DNA of 64,000 nt from Flavobacterium sp. KACC 22761 (GCF_034058155.1 NZ_CP139148.1:1240001-1304000), one strand, 5' to 3'. Positions 33,805 through 41,577 are shown, numbered from the stretch's first letter. Notes: a model not told the origin generated them from the sequence alone. Program-made: numbers and translations.

Positions 33805-34380
33805 CACTAAACCACTCTGCACTGAAAGTGCAGAGGTTTGTTTGACGAGGGACTGAAAGTCCCTTTTTCTATTTCATTCAAGAATGAAATTTGAATCATC
33901 ATCATTATCTTTCCTTCTATGATGCTCCAGATATTCATTTACCATTTCATCAGTTATATTTCCTGTACTCCAAACTCCATAACCACTTGCCCAAAAATGT
34001 TGTCCCCAGTAACGTGCGTGAAGTTCTGGAAACTCCATTTGCAATTTCCTTGAAGTACGACCTTTGAAACTTTTTAAAATTGAACTTACATTTTGCTTTG
34101 GCGCATACTCAATATGCATGTGAACGTGATCTGCGCTCACAACTCCTTTCAAAATTTCTATCCCTTCCGCTTCGCATATTTGTATCAAAAGTTCACGACA
34201 GCGCTTTTGGATATCACCTTTCAAAACCTTAAACCTATATTTCGTAACCCAAACAACATGACATGTTAATCTGCTTACTGTGTGCGAACCTTTTCTTAAT
34301 TCTGTAGCCATAAATTAAAGATAAAGATTTTTTCGCATTACTAAAGTACTGCAATAAATTGCAGGGTTTTTAACCCAAAT
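33805..34380 (-). mobile_element. IS200-type insertion sequence with hairpin ends
   Basis: A Y1-transposase gene is flanked by palindromes, as in IS200 elements, which have no inverted terminal repeats. On the side after the stop: CTCTGCACTGAAAGTGCAGAG (33815-33835, a perfect 9-bp stem) and GGGACTGAAAGTCCC (33849-33863). On the side before the start: CTGCAATAAATTGCAG (34349-34364) and GGGTTTTTAACCC (34364-34376). No tnpB is present. Exact ends cannot be fixed without comparing an empty site; the given limits are approximate. The gene is intact, so the copy may be active. Confidence 0.7.
33874..34311 (-). CDS. tnpA: IS200/IS605-family Y1 transposase
   Basis: 145 residues. The HUH motif is in SADHVHMHI (about 60-68), W-G-Q-H-F-W-A-S-G-Y is at about 103-112, and the catalytic Tyr is probably in VNEYLEHH near 124-131. 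The enzyme moves single-stranded DNA, recognising hairpins at the ends. The sequence is full length and uninterrupted. A 9-bp palindrome (ATTTCATTC / GAATGAAAT, 33871-33890) overlaps the stop codon. Confidence 0.93.
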   Translation of the reverse strand: MATELRKGSHTVSRLTCHVVWVTKYRFKVLKGDIQKRCRELLIQICEAEGIEILKGVVSADHVHMHIEYAPKQNVSSILKSFKGRTSRKLQMEFPELHARYWGQHFWASGYGVWSTGNITDEMVNEYLEHHRRKDNDDDSNFILE

Positions 34381-34390
34381 CTGAGACCAA

Positions 34391-34424
34391 TAAAAAAGCC
34401 TGAATTAAAAATTCAGGCTTTATA
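34391..34424 (-). terminator. Terminator of the PKD lipoprotein gene
   Basis: Read leftward: AAAGCCTGAATTTTT pairs with its complement and is followed by TTTTTT. It lies just after the stop of the PKD gene and just outside the IS200 hairpins. Confidence 0.8.
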
Positions 34425-34431
34425 TTTTATG

Positions 34432-34806
34432 CTAATTCACAGTGACACTTTTCTTAGGACTTACAGTACAACTTCCTCCTCCTTTTGAAAGTGTTACATC
34501 GGCTTTTACTTCAAAAGTTCCTGCAGCAGTATAAGTATGTGATACCGCTCCGTTTGCGCTGGTTACAGTTTGAACTGGAGTTCCGTCACCAAAAGTCCAT
34601 TTTACAGAAGTTACGGTATTGCTTCCGCTATATTGTATCGAGTAATTAATTATCTTAGAATTAGTTCCATCTGCTGAATGTTTTAGTTCAGTTAAAATCG
34701 AATCACCAAAACAATTTACTATTGCCTCATCTTCACTCTTACTACACGAATTGATCATAAAAAACATTATAGCAAACATCAAAACAGCTGTGATCTTTTT
34801 CGTAAT
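34432..34806 (-). CDS. PKD-domain lipoprotein, start codon uncertain
   Basis: A PKD (Ig-like) domain fills most of the mature protein: VKWTFGDGTPVQTV and SHTYTAAGTFEVKADVTL are its signature strands. A lipobox ends INSC. The first ATG (34779) or TTG (34782) gives a signal without positive charges; extending upstream in frame gives ITKKITAVLMFAIMFF..., with two lysines in the right place, but its first codons are ATT (34804-34806) and ACG. Either a rare start codon is used or the start codon was lost. Coordinates here use the ATT. Surface-exposed function is inferred only. Confidence 0.65.
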   Translation of the reverse strand: MTKKITAVLMFAIMFFMINSCSKSEDEAIVNCFGDSILTELKHSADGTNSKIINYSIQYSGSNTVTSVKWTFGDGTPVQTVTSANGAVSHTYTAAGTFEVKADVTLSKGGGSCTVSPKKSVTVN

Positions 34807-34902
34807 TGGAAATTTTAGCGGTTTATACTATCAAAAATATTCATTTAAGAAACATAGTCAAAACAAAAGACAAGAATTTTCAGACTTTTTAATTCATTTG
34901 CT

Positions 34903-35808
34903 CTACAATCTATTCCCGAAAAACAATTTCAACTCTTTCTCAATTATATCAAAAATCGACTTTACACTATTGTTTTTTGGCGCTAATAAATACACAAATT
35001 CTTCAGGCACATGAAAGCTGTTCCAAACCAATTGTAGTTTATCTTCTTTAATCAATTTTCGCGCGTTACAATTCCATGTTGCAGCTATTCCTTCGTGTTT
35101 CGATAAAAGTCGAAGCATTTCAGACTCTGAAGGAATAATATAATTCGGAATCATCGATGGCCTCTTTTTATTAAAAGCATGAAGCCAAAATAATTTTATA
35201 TGCGGAATACGAGCATCATGACTGTACCATTTCTGAGCATTCAGCCATTGTTCGATTTCGGCAAAATTGTCTGTTTTTAATCGGTGACGGAATTCTGTGA
35301 TATCCAAACTTGTCGGTGCAACCAATATCAGTTTTATTTTACCAACAATTTCGTAAACGGTATCAAATGTGTCAAACCTTTTTGTTGTAATGGCAAAATC
35401 AAGTTTTTTAGCATCTACTAATGCAAAAAGCTCGTCGTTTTCGGCAAATGTAAAATCAATTAGATCAAATTTCGAAATCAAAAGATCGCCAACACAATCA
35501 AAAAGATGCTTTGAAATTCCAACTGATATTAATCTATTGGCATCTTCAGCTTTTGTCCGGAAGCTAGTTTCCACATTTTCAAGACGTTCAAGAGCGTCTA
35601 TAATCAAATTATTCAGTAACTTAGCATATTCTGTTGGTTCAACGCCTTTTGACTTCCTGATAAACAATTTATTTCCAACATGAGCTTCAAGCATAGAAAT
35701 TTGCTGACTAACGGCAGGCTGGCTCATAAATAACTCTTTAGCGGCGACTGAAAAATTTCCGTTTTTATAAACCGCTTTAAATGTTCTGTACCATTCTAAA
35801 TTGACCAT
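34903..35808 (-). CDS. LysR-family transcriptional regulator
   Basis: 301 residues, normal length. The winged helix-turn-helix is N-terminal (AVYKNGNFSVAAKELFMSQP and AVSQQISMLEAHVGNKLF, residues 10-52), followed by a linker helix and a periplasmic-binding-like effector domain. It is divergent from a DJ-1-like gene with both promoters in the same 85-bp gap, so it is the likely regulator of that gene and of the dehydrogenase behind it. The inducer is unknown; reactive aldehydes are a guess from the neighbours. Confidence 0.93.
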   Translation of the reverse strand: MVNLEWYRTFKAVYKNGNFSVAAKELFMSQPAVSQQISMLEAHVGNKLFIRKSKGVEPTEYAKLLNNLIIDALERLENVETSFRTKAEDANRLISVGISKHLFDCVGDLLISKFDLIDFTFAENDELFALVDAKKLDFAITTKRFDTFDTVYEIVGKIKLILVAPTSLDITEFRHRLKTDNFAEIEQWLNAQKWYSHDARIPHIKLFWLHAFNKKRPSMIPNYIIPSESEMLRLLSKHEGIAATWNCNARKLIKEDKLQLVWNSFHVPEEFVYLLAPKNNSVKSIFDIIEKELKLFFGNRL

Positions 35809-35827
35809 GACATAAATTTATTTATAA

Positions 35828-35835
35828 CAAACATA
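35828..35835 (-). promoter_or_regulatory. -7 element for the LysR gene
   Basis: TATGTTTG on the minus strand (CAAACATA as written), 20 bp before the LysR start. Confidence 0.55.
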
Positions 35836-35869
35836 GTTTATTTTATTTTTACTGATATCATCTAAGCCG

Positions 35870-35877
35870 TAAATTTG
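35870..35877 (+). promoter_or_regulatory. -7 element for the DJ-1-like gene
   Basis: TAAATTTG, 17 bp before the start of the DJ-1-like gene and 35 bp from the divergent -7 element of the LysR gene. A LysR tetramer bound between them could control both directions. Confidence 0.6.
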
Positions 35878-35893
35878 TCAAAAATTTAATCTT

Positions 35894-36655
35894 ATGAAGA
35901 AAATAGCATTACTCGCAATAATTGCATTTATAGCTGTAAGCACATCGGCTTTCGCTCAAAAATCAAATAAAAAAAGTATGAAAAAAGTATTATTTGTTGT
36001 GACCAGCAATGATAAACTGGGCAACACAGGAGAAAAAACAGGATTCTGGTCTGAAGAATTTGCCGCACCATATTACGAATTATTAGATCAAGGCGTTGAA
36101 ATTACAATCGCATCTCCGCTTGGAGGACAGCCGCCAATTGATCCAAAAAGTGCTGATCCATCATCAGCAACAGAAGACACTAAACGTTTTGACGCCGACA
36201 AAGTATTACAAGAAAAATTAAAACACACGTTGAAGCTTTCGACCGTTAATCAAAAAGATTACGATGCAGTATTTTATCCTGGCGGACACGGCCCACTTTG
36301 GGATTTAGTTCAGGATCAAAATTCAATCGCATTGATTGAATCATTTTACACGCATAACAAACCTGTAGCTTTTGTTTGTCATGCTCCTGCAGTTTTGAAA
36401 AACGTAAAAGTAAACGGTCAATATTTAGTGAAAGGCAAAAAAATCACAGGTTTTACTAATGAAGAAGAAGAAGCTGTTGGCTTGACAAAAGTAGTTCCGT
36501 TTTTATTGGAAGATGCTTTAGCTTCAAACGGAGGAATTTTTTCTAAAGGACCAAATTGGCAACCTTATGCCGTTGAAGACGGACTTTTGATTACAGGACA
36601 AAATCCAGCATCTTCTAAATTAGTGGCTGGAAAATTATTACAGAAATTGAATTAA
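35894..36655 (+). CDS. Exported DJ-1/PfpI-family protein (Hsp31-like)
   Basis: 253 residues with a signal peptide ending SAFAQ near 22, so it is periplasmic. The DJ-1/PfpI domain has the nucleophile elbow FVCHAPA with Cys162, preceded by YPGGHGPLWDL at 128-138. Members act as glyoxalases, deglycases or chaperones. It stands between a LysR regulator and a YqhD-like aldehyde reductase, suggesting handling of reactive carbonyls. Periplasmic export of this family is uncommon outside Bacteroidetes and Proteobacteria subsets. Confidence 0.9.
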   Translation: MKKIALLAIIAFIAVSTSAFAQKSNKKSMKKVLFVVTSNDKLGNTGEKTGFWSEEFAAPYYELLDQGVEITIASPLGGQPPIDPKSADPSSATEDTKRFDADKVLQEKLKHTLKLSTVNQKDYDAVFYPGGHGPLWDLVQDQNSIALIESFYTHNKPVAFVCHAPAVLKNVKVNGQYLVKGKKITGFTNEEEEAVGLTKVVPFLLEDALASNGGIFSKGPNWQPYAVEDGLLITGQNPASSKLVAGKLLQKLN

Positions 36656-36663
36656 AAGATGCT

Positions 36664-36805
36664 AAGTTGCTAAGATTCTAAGGGACTAAGCCTTTCTTTT
36701 AGCAACTTAAATTTTATCAAATAATTGAAAAAATAAAATTAACTCGATGCTGGGATCCTGAGAATGCAAAGCAAAAAACTTAGCCCCTTAGAATCTTAGC
36801 ATCTT
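36664..36805. repeat. Long inverted repeat between the DJ-1-like and dehydrogenase genes
   Basis: The 27 bases at 36664-36690 match the complement of 36779-36805 at 25 of 27 positions; the arms are made of repeated CTAAG words (TTGCTAAG, ATTCTAAGGG). The loop is 88 bases. It has no U-tract on the coding strand, so termination is doubtful. It would form a very stable stem in the joint mRNA and could be an RNase III-type processing site. Confidence 0.8.
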
Positions 36806-36820
36806 AGAACCTTAAAAAAA

Positions 36821-37978
36821 ATGCTAAACTTTGAATTATACAATCCGACGAATTTAATCTTCGGAAAAGGACAAATTGAAAAACTTTCGACTTTAGTGCC
36901 AAAAGATGCTAAAATTCTATTGGCTTACGGAGGTGGAAGTATTTTTAAAAACGGAATTTACGATCAAGTTATCCAAAATTTAAAAGGTTTTGAAATCGTA
37001 GAATTTGGTGGAATTGAGCCAAATCCAAGATTTGAAACTTTGATGAAAGCCGTTGATGTGATCAAAGCAGAAAAAATTGACTTTATTCTTGCTGTTGGCG
37101 GAGGTTCTGTTATTGACGGAGTGAAATTTATTTCAGCAGCAGTAAATTTTGAAGGAAACCCAATTGATATTCTTCAAAAAAGAATTTTAATTAAAGAAAA
37201 TGCAATGCCATTTGGAACTGTTTTAACTTTACCAGCAACGGGAAGCGAAATGAATTCTGGATACGTTGTAACGATTGAAGCAACTCAAGAAAAATTAGCT
37301 TCTGGCGGAAGTGCTTTATTTCCAAAATTCTCTATTTGCGATCCAACTGTAATTGCTTCTTTACCAAAAAGACAAATTCAAAATGGTGTTGTAGATGCAT
37401 ACACCCATGTAATGGAGCAATATTTGACTTATCCGCACGAAGGTTTTCTTCAAGATAGAATTGCCGAAGGTATTTTACAAACACTAATTCAAGTTGGTCC
37501 AGGCGTTGTAGAAAACCCAACCGATTATACTTTGGCTTCTAATTTTATGTGGAGCTGTACTATGGCCTTAAACGGATTAATCCAAAAAGGTGTTCCTAGC
37601 GACTGGGCAACGCACATGATTGGCCACGAATTGACAGCGCTTTATGAAATTGACCACGCAAGAACTCTTGCTATTATTGGCCCAAGCTTATACAAAGTTA
37701 TGTTTGAAACCAAAAAAGGAAAACTAGCGCAATACGGAAGAAGAATCTTCAACTTAACCGGTTCAGATGACGAAGTGGCGAAAGAAGCCATCAACAAAAC
37801 AGTTGAATTTTTCCACACAATGGGAATGGATACCAAACTTTCGCAATACACAAACGACTATTCAAACACAGCAGATTTCATTGTAAATCGTTTTGAAGAA
37901 AGAGGCTGGAAAGGTCTAGGCGAAAATCAATTGGTAACTCTAGACAAAGTAAAATCAATTGTTGAACTGAGTTATTAA
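36821..37978 (+). CDS. Iron-containing alcohol dehydrogenase, YqhD-like
   Basis: 385 residues. The cofactor loop carries GGGS at 37-40 and AVGGGSVIDG at 91-100. The metal ligands Asp192, His196, His265 and His279 keep exactly the spacing of E. coli YqhD (4, 69 and 14 residues apart). YqhD reduces short and lipid-derived aldehydes with NADPH. Together with the DJ-1-like gene and LysR it forms a plausible aldehyde-stress locus. Two terminator hairpins follow. Confidence 0.92.
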   Translation: MLNFELYNPTNLIFGKGQIEKLSTLVPKDAKILLAYGGGSIFKNGIYDQVIQNLKGFEIVEFGGIEPNPRFETLMKAVDVIKAEKIDFILAVGGGSVIDGVKFISAAVNFEGNPIDILQKRILIKENAMPFGTVLTLPATGSEMNSGYVVTIEATQEKLASGGSALFPKFSICDPTVIASLPKRQIQNGVVDAYTHVMEQYLTYPHEGFLQDRIAEGILQTLIQVGPGVVENPTDYTLASNFMWSCTMALNGLIQKGVPSDWATHMIGHELTALYEIDHARTLAIIGPSLYKVMFETKKGKLAQYGRRIFNLTGSDDEVAKEAINKTVEFFHTMGMDTKLSQYTNDYSNTADFIVNRFEERGWKGLGENQLVTLDKVKSIVELSY

Positions 37979-37995
37979 TATATAAATTCCAAAAC

Positions 37996-38047
37996 AAAAA
38001 AATCCAAATTCCAATGGGCTCAAGACTGGAATTTGGATTTTTTTATT
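37996..38047 (+). terminator. Terminator after the YqhD-like gene
   Basis: AAATCCAAATTCCA pairs with TGGAATTTGGATTT, followed by T residues. A near copy of the same arms (AATTCCAAATTCCAA) ends thiL at 61699. A second hairpin follows at 38059. Confidence 0.85.
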
Positions 38048-38058
38048 GGAATTTTATA

Positions 38059-38095
38059 AAAAAGGCGTTCTTAAAATCTTAGGAACGCCTTTTCA
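38059..38095 (+). terminator. Second hairpin in tandem
   Basis: AAAGGCGTTC pairs with GAACGCCTTT across an 11-base loop, followed by a short T run. The remaining 38096-38331 holds AT-rich DNA with the gpsA promoter; a 75-codon open frame across it looks spurious. Confidence 0.75.
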
Positions 38096-38284
38096 CAATA
38101 CTAAAACAAAACTAACTAACTCAATTTTTATTAAATTCATTAAAATTCTAATTTATAATCACTTACAACGTAAGGCTTGTTATTTTATTGTGTGCAATGC
38201 AAAATATTTTTTTATTTCTTTTTCTAACTTCCTGAAAACCGCTGTTTTTAAGGGAGTTTTGCAAATTTCTTAAATGAGGTTTTG

Positions 38285-38313
38285 CTTTATTAGCACATTA
38301 TTAAGTACTTTTG
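38285..38313 (+). promoter_or_regulatory. Promoter of gpsA
   Basis: -33 TTTG at 38281-38284 and -7 TACTTTTG at 38306-38313 are separated by 21 bp, inside the spacing known for Flavobacterium. The gpsA ATG follows 18 bp later. Confidence 0.7.
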
Positions 38314-38331
38314 TTTTAAATTATTAAAATA

Positions 38332-39327
38332 ATGAGCGAAAATTTGAAATTTGCAGTAATTGGAGGAGGAAGCTGGGCAACGGCAATTGCAAAAATGTTG
38401 TGCGTTAATCAATCTGAAATTGCGTGGTATATGCGTAATGACGCTGCAATAGAGCACATTCAGAAATACAAACACAACCCAAACTATTTAAGTTCAGTCG
38501 AATTTGACACCAAAAAACTTAAATTGACCAACAATATCAACGAAGCAATTGAATATGCCGATTATTTGATCTTCGCTATCCCGTCTGCTTTTTTAGATGC
38601 CGAAATGAAAAACATGACCGTTTCTTTGTCAGACAAAATTATTTTCTCGGCAATCAAAGGAATCGTTCCCGAAACTAGCTTAATTGTTGGAGAGCATTTC
38701 CACATTCAATACGATATTCCTTATTACAATATTGGCGTAATTACAGGACCTTGTCATGCTGAAGAAGTAGCAATGGAAAGGCTTTCTTACTTAACAATTG
38801 CTTGTGGCGATCCAGAAAAAGCTTGCAATGTTGCCAAATCTCTTTCTGGAAACTACATCAAAGCAAAAATCTCAGACGATATTATCGGAACTGAATATGC
38901 GGCAATGCTGAAAAACATTTACTCTATTGCTGCCGGAATTGCTCATGGTTTAGGTTATGGAGACAACTTCCAGTCGGTTTTAATGAGTAATGCGATTCGT
39001 GAAATGAAGAAATTCATCAGAAAAGTGCATAAAATGAAACGTAACATCAATGATTCGGCTTATTTGGGCGATTTATTAGTTACTGGATATTCCGTTTTCT
39101 CAAGAAACAGAATGTTCGGAAATATGATTGGAAAAGGATATACAGTAAAAAGCGCCATGATGGAAATGAGCATGGTTGCCGAAGGATATTACGCAACAAA
39201 AAGTGCTTACAAACTAAATCAGGGTTACGGTGCAAAAACGCCAATTATCGATGCTGTTTATGCTGTTTTGTACGAAGGCAAAGACGCGAAAACGGTTTTC
39301 AAGAAATTGACGGAGTCTTTGGATTAG
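38332..39327 (+). CDS. gpsA: NAD(P)-dependent glycerol-3-phosphate dehydrogenase
   Basis: 331 residues, normal length. The Rossmann motif AVIGGGSWATAIAKML lies at about 8-23, SAIKGIVPETSLIVGE near 110, and the substrate-lysine region GTEYAAMLKNIYSIAAGIAHGL near 190-211. It makes sn-glycerol 3-phosphate for phospholipid synthesis. It has its own promoter and ends in an unusual repeat region shared with the converging gene. Confidence 0.96.
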   Translation: MSENLKFAVIGGGSWATAIAKMLCVNQSEIAWYMRNDAAIEHIQKYKHNPNYLSSVEFDTKKLKLTNNINEAIEYADYLIFAIPSAFLDAEMKNMTVSLSDKIIFSAIKGIVPETSLIVGEHFHIQYDIPYYNIGVITGPCHAEEVAMERLSYLTIACGDPEKACNVAKSLSGNYIKAKISDDIIGTEYAAMLKNIYSIAAGIAHGLGYGDNFQSVLMSNAIREMKKFIRKVHKMKRNINDSAYLGDLLVTGYSVFSRNRMFGNMIGKGYTVKSAMMEMSMVAEGYYATKSAYKLNQGYGAKTPIIDAVYAVLYEGKDAKTVFKKLTESLD

Positions 39328-39334
39328 ATCAAGT

Positions 39335-39397
39335 AAGTATTAAGAACGAAGTATTAAGAACGAAGTATTAAGAACGAAGTATTAAGTATTAAGAACG
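39335..39397. repeat. 14-bp tandem repeat after gpsA
   Basis: AAGTATTAAGAACG occurs four times head to tail (39335, 39349, 39363, and with a partial insertion from 39377), the last copy ending at 39397. Complementary words (GTCTTAATACTTAATTC, then TCTTAATTC twice) stand at about 39468-39512, on the far side of a terminator hairpin. The gap is therefore an inverted repeat around a terminator. Confidence 0.8.
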
Positions 39398-39411
39398 CAC
39401 TTTATATAAAT

Positions 39412-39453
39412 AAAAAGAGTCAAGACAATTAATATTCTTGACTCTTTTTTTTC
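39412..39453. terminator. Bidirectional terminator between gpsA and the 39520 gene
   Basis: AAAAAGAGTCAAGA pairs with TCTTGACTCTTTTT; A-rich on the left and T-rich on the right, so it serves both converging genes. Confidence 0.85.
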
Positions 39454-39519
39454 GCGACAAACTCAAGTCTTAATACTTAATTCTTTTGTCTTAATTCTTT
39501 TGTCTTAATTCTATTTTCT

Positions 39520-39927
39520 TTACTTCACCATAATCCCTTCAACAAACAAAATCGGCACTTCTTCCGTTTTGTTTTCGTCAAGCGAATTGGCTTTAAAAAT
39601 AAACTTCTTATCATACAAAGTATTTCCGATGAAGAAAGTCACCATAAACTCATTATTAAGCGCCAAAAGGCTTTTTTCAACCAATTCTATCTTTACAACA
39701 GAAACCGAAGGAACTTCAACAAAAGCATGACGCAGGATTGAAGTTTTTTTCATTTCGCCATCAATCGTTCCAAACGCTTTTGAAACCACCATTACGCTGT
39801 CTAAGTTAAAATCGCTGTCATTAACTAAATAAGCGTACCACACTTTTTCCATAAAATCGTCACTCCATTCCTGCACAGCCGCAAGAAATACGTTTTCAAC
39901 TTCTGGAATTATTATATCTTTTTTCAT
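39520..39927 (-). CDS. Conserved hypothetical protein (135 residues)
   Basis: Not recognised. It is a soluble alpha/beta protein without signal peptide, beginning MKKDIIIPEVENVFLAAVQE. The interior predicted strands (VSVVKIELVEKSL, EFMVTFFIGNTLYDKKFIF) suggest a small sandwich. It lies 80 bp after pheS on the same strand and may share its transcript; the gap between them is a word-repeat spacer. Confidence 0.75.
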   Translation of the reverse strand: MKKDIIIPEVENVFLAAVQEWSDDFMEKVWYAYLVNDSDFNLDSVMVVSKAFGTIDGEMKKTSILRHAFVEVPSVSVVKIELVEKSLLALNNEFMVTFFIGNTLYDKKFIFKANSLDENKTEEVPILFVEGIMVK

Positions 39928-39939
39928 AATCTTAGTGAT

Positions 39940-40005
39940 TAGTAAAAAGTAAATAGTGATTAGAAAGAAAGCTCTTTACTAATCACTATTTACTATGTAA
40001 CTTTT
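39940..40005. repeat. Word-repeat spacer between pheS and the 39520 gene
   Basis: TAGTGATTAGTAAA and AATAGTGATTAG on the left are complementary to CTAATCACTATTTACTA on the right (39978-39996). The words are the same as those around the second S23 gene at 32614 and 33009, 7 kb away. Confidence 0.6.
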
Positions 40006-40007
40006 TT

Positions 40008-41027
40008 TTAAATATTTGATTTAAACTGCTCTAAGAAACGAACATCGTTTTCATAAAACATTCTGATATCGCCAATTTGGTATAAAAGCATTGCAATACG
40101 CTCTACTCCCATTCCGAAAGCGAATCCGTTGTATTCATCTGGATTGATATCGCAATTTTTAAGAACATTAGGATCTACCATGCCGCAACCTCCAATTTCC
40201 AGCCAGCCAGTTCCTTTTGTAATTCTATAATCCGTTTCTGTTTTTAATCCCCAATAAATATCAATCTCAGCACTTGGTTCTGTAAATGGGAAATAAGATG
40301 GACGAAGACGAATCTTAGATTTTCCGAACATTTCTTTTGTAAAATAAAGCAATGTTTGTTTTAAATCGGCGAAGGAAACATCTTTGTCAATGTATAATCC
40401 TTCCACTTGATGGAAAATACAGTGCGAACGAGAAGAAATCGCTTCATTACGGAAAACACGTCCCGGAGAAATCGTACGAATTGGCGGTTTGTGATTTTCC
40501 ATATAACGCACCTGAACTGATGATGTATGCGTACGCAACAACACGTCAGGATTCGTTTGAATGAAAAATGTATCCTGCATATCACGCGCCGGATGATATT
40601 CTGGCAAATTCAATGCAGTAAAGTTATGCCAATCGTCTTCAATTTCTGGACCTTCAGAAACATTGAATCCGATATTAGCAAAAATATCTATAATCTGATT
40701 TTTAACAATCGAAATTGGGTGACGAGATCCCACAATTACTGGCTCTGCAGCGCGAGTCAAATCACCAAAAGCACCTTTAACCTCTTCTTTGCTTTCAAGC
40801 TCTTCCTGAATAACTCTAACTTTTTCTTCAGCAACAGCTTTTAAAGTATTGATTACTTGCCCAAAATCCTTTTTCTGGTCGTTTGGAATATTTTTAAATT
40901 CAGTAAAAAGTTCTTTTAATAACCCCTTACTTCCTAAATATTTAATTCGGAATTGTTCTAAAGATTCTTTGTTTTTGTCATTAAAGGCTTTGGCTTCCTC
41001 TATGTGTTGTTTTATCTTATCTATCAT
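40008..41027 (-). CDS. pheS: Phenylalanine-tRNA ligase alpha subunit
   Basis: 339 residues, normal length. The N-terminal coiled coil (1-85) is followed by a class II catalytic core: motif 2 [20 protein letters not shown] near 188-207 and motif 3 [13 protein letters not shown] near 308-320; [15 protein letters not shown] lies between. It charges tRNA-Phe together with the beta subunit, which is not in this window. Separated subunit genes are usual in Bacteroidetes. Confidence 0.97.
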   Translation of the reverse strand: MIDKIKQHIEEAKAFNDKNKESLEQFRIKYLGSKGLLKELFTEFKNIPNDQKKDFGQVINTLKAVAEEKVRVIQEELESKEEVKGAFGDLTRAAEPVIVGSRHPISIVKNQIIDIFANIGFNVSEGPEIEDDWHNFTALNLPEYHPARDMQDTFFIQTNPDVLLRTHTSSVQVRYMENHKPPIRTISPGRVFRNEAISSRSHCIFHQVEGLYIDKDVSFADLKQTLLYFTKEMFGKSKIRLRPSYFPFTEPSAEIDIYWGLKTETDYRITKGTGWLEIGGCGMVDPNVLKNCDINPDEYNGFAFGMGVERIAMLLYQIGDIRMFYENDVRFLEQFKSNI

Positions 41028-41148
41028 TTTCCTTCAATAATTGAGAATACAAATTTAGCATTTTTAGTTTAAAGTGTGCAGTCACGCTAGTAGTTTTCGA
41101 TTTTCTGCTAAATAATTCCATAAACTGCAATTAAAACTTCAAATAATG

Positions 41149-41505
41149 CTATTCAATCAGCTTTCTTTCTAAAAAATAACTTACAATTGCTTCTTTCATC
41201 AACACAGATTGCTCTCCCGCTTTTAACGGTGGTAGTTGTTCTTTTACTTTGTAATGAGGCCATCCTTCTTCGTCAAAATATTCGAATTCGTAAAATCCGT
41301 ATGGCTCTAACAATCGGCAGATTGCAATATGCATTAAGTTCAGTTTTTCGTCTTTTTTGTATTGTCGGTGCACTTTTCCATATTCCTGAACTCCAATAAG
41401 GTAAATTATGGCATCTAAATCCAAATCTTCGCCTTGCGAAAATTGATTTGAAAGTATATCTACGAGCTTTTCCCATCGCTCTTTTAGTTGTGTATCTCTG
41501 GACAT
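41149..41505 (-). CDS. Conserved hypothetical protein (118 residues)
   Basis: No known domain. It is helical at the N-terminus (RDTQLKERWEKLVDILSNQF) with a negatively charged centre and a C-terminal KLIE tail. Similar short proteins are common in Flavobacteriia and, from memory, lack an assigned function. A -7 element TATCTTTG lies 65 bp upstream on the same strand. It is a single-gene unit. Confidence 0.75.
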   Translation of the reverse strand: MSRDTQLKERWEKLVDILSNQFSQGEDLDLDAIIYLIGVQEYGKVHRQYKKDEKLNLMHIAICRLLEPYGFYEFEYFDEEGWPHYKVKEQLPPLKAGEQSVLMKEAIVSYFLERKLIE

Positions 41506-41507
41506 TT

Positions 41508-41567
41508 TAATTTATGATTTTAGATTTTAGATTTTAGATTGCTGATTTAAAAATCTAAAATTAGAGT
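41508..41567. repeat. Word-repeat leader of the 41149 gene
   Basis: TTTTAGATTTTAGATTTTAGATT tandem words at about 41518-41540 face the complement AATCTAAAATT at 41553-41563. This lies in the 5' leader, so the hairpin would form at the start of the mRNA, close to the start codon, and could affect translation. Confidence 0.5.
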
Positions 41568-41569
41568 TG

Positions 41570-41577
41570 CAAAGATA
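41570..41577 (-). promoter_or_regulatory. -7 element for the 41149 gene
   Basis: TATCTTTG on the minus strand (CAAAGATA as written), 65 bp from the start codon. Confidence 0.6.

Noticed and set aside
34751..35014. 87-codon rightward frame between the PKD and LysR genes
   Set aside because: It overlaps the well-supported LysR gene end and the PKD signal region on the other strand.
38046..38273. 75-codon frame between the YqhD-like gene and gpsA
   Set aside because: It begins inside one terminator hairpin and runs through a second; composition is unlike a protein of this genome and there is no promoter.
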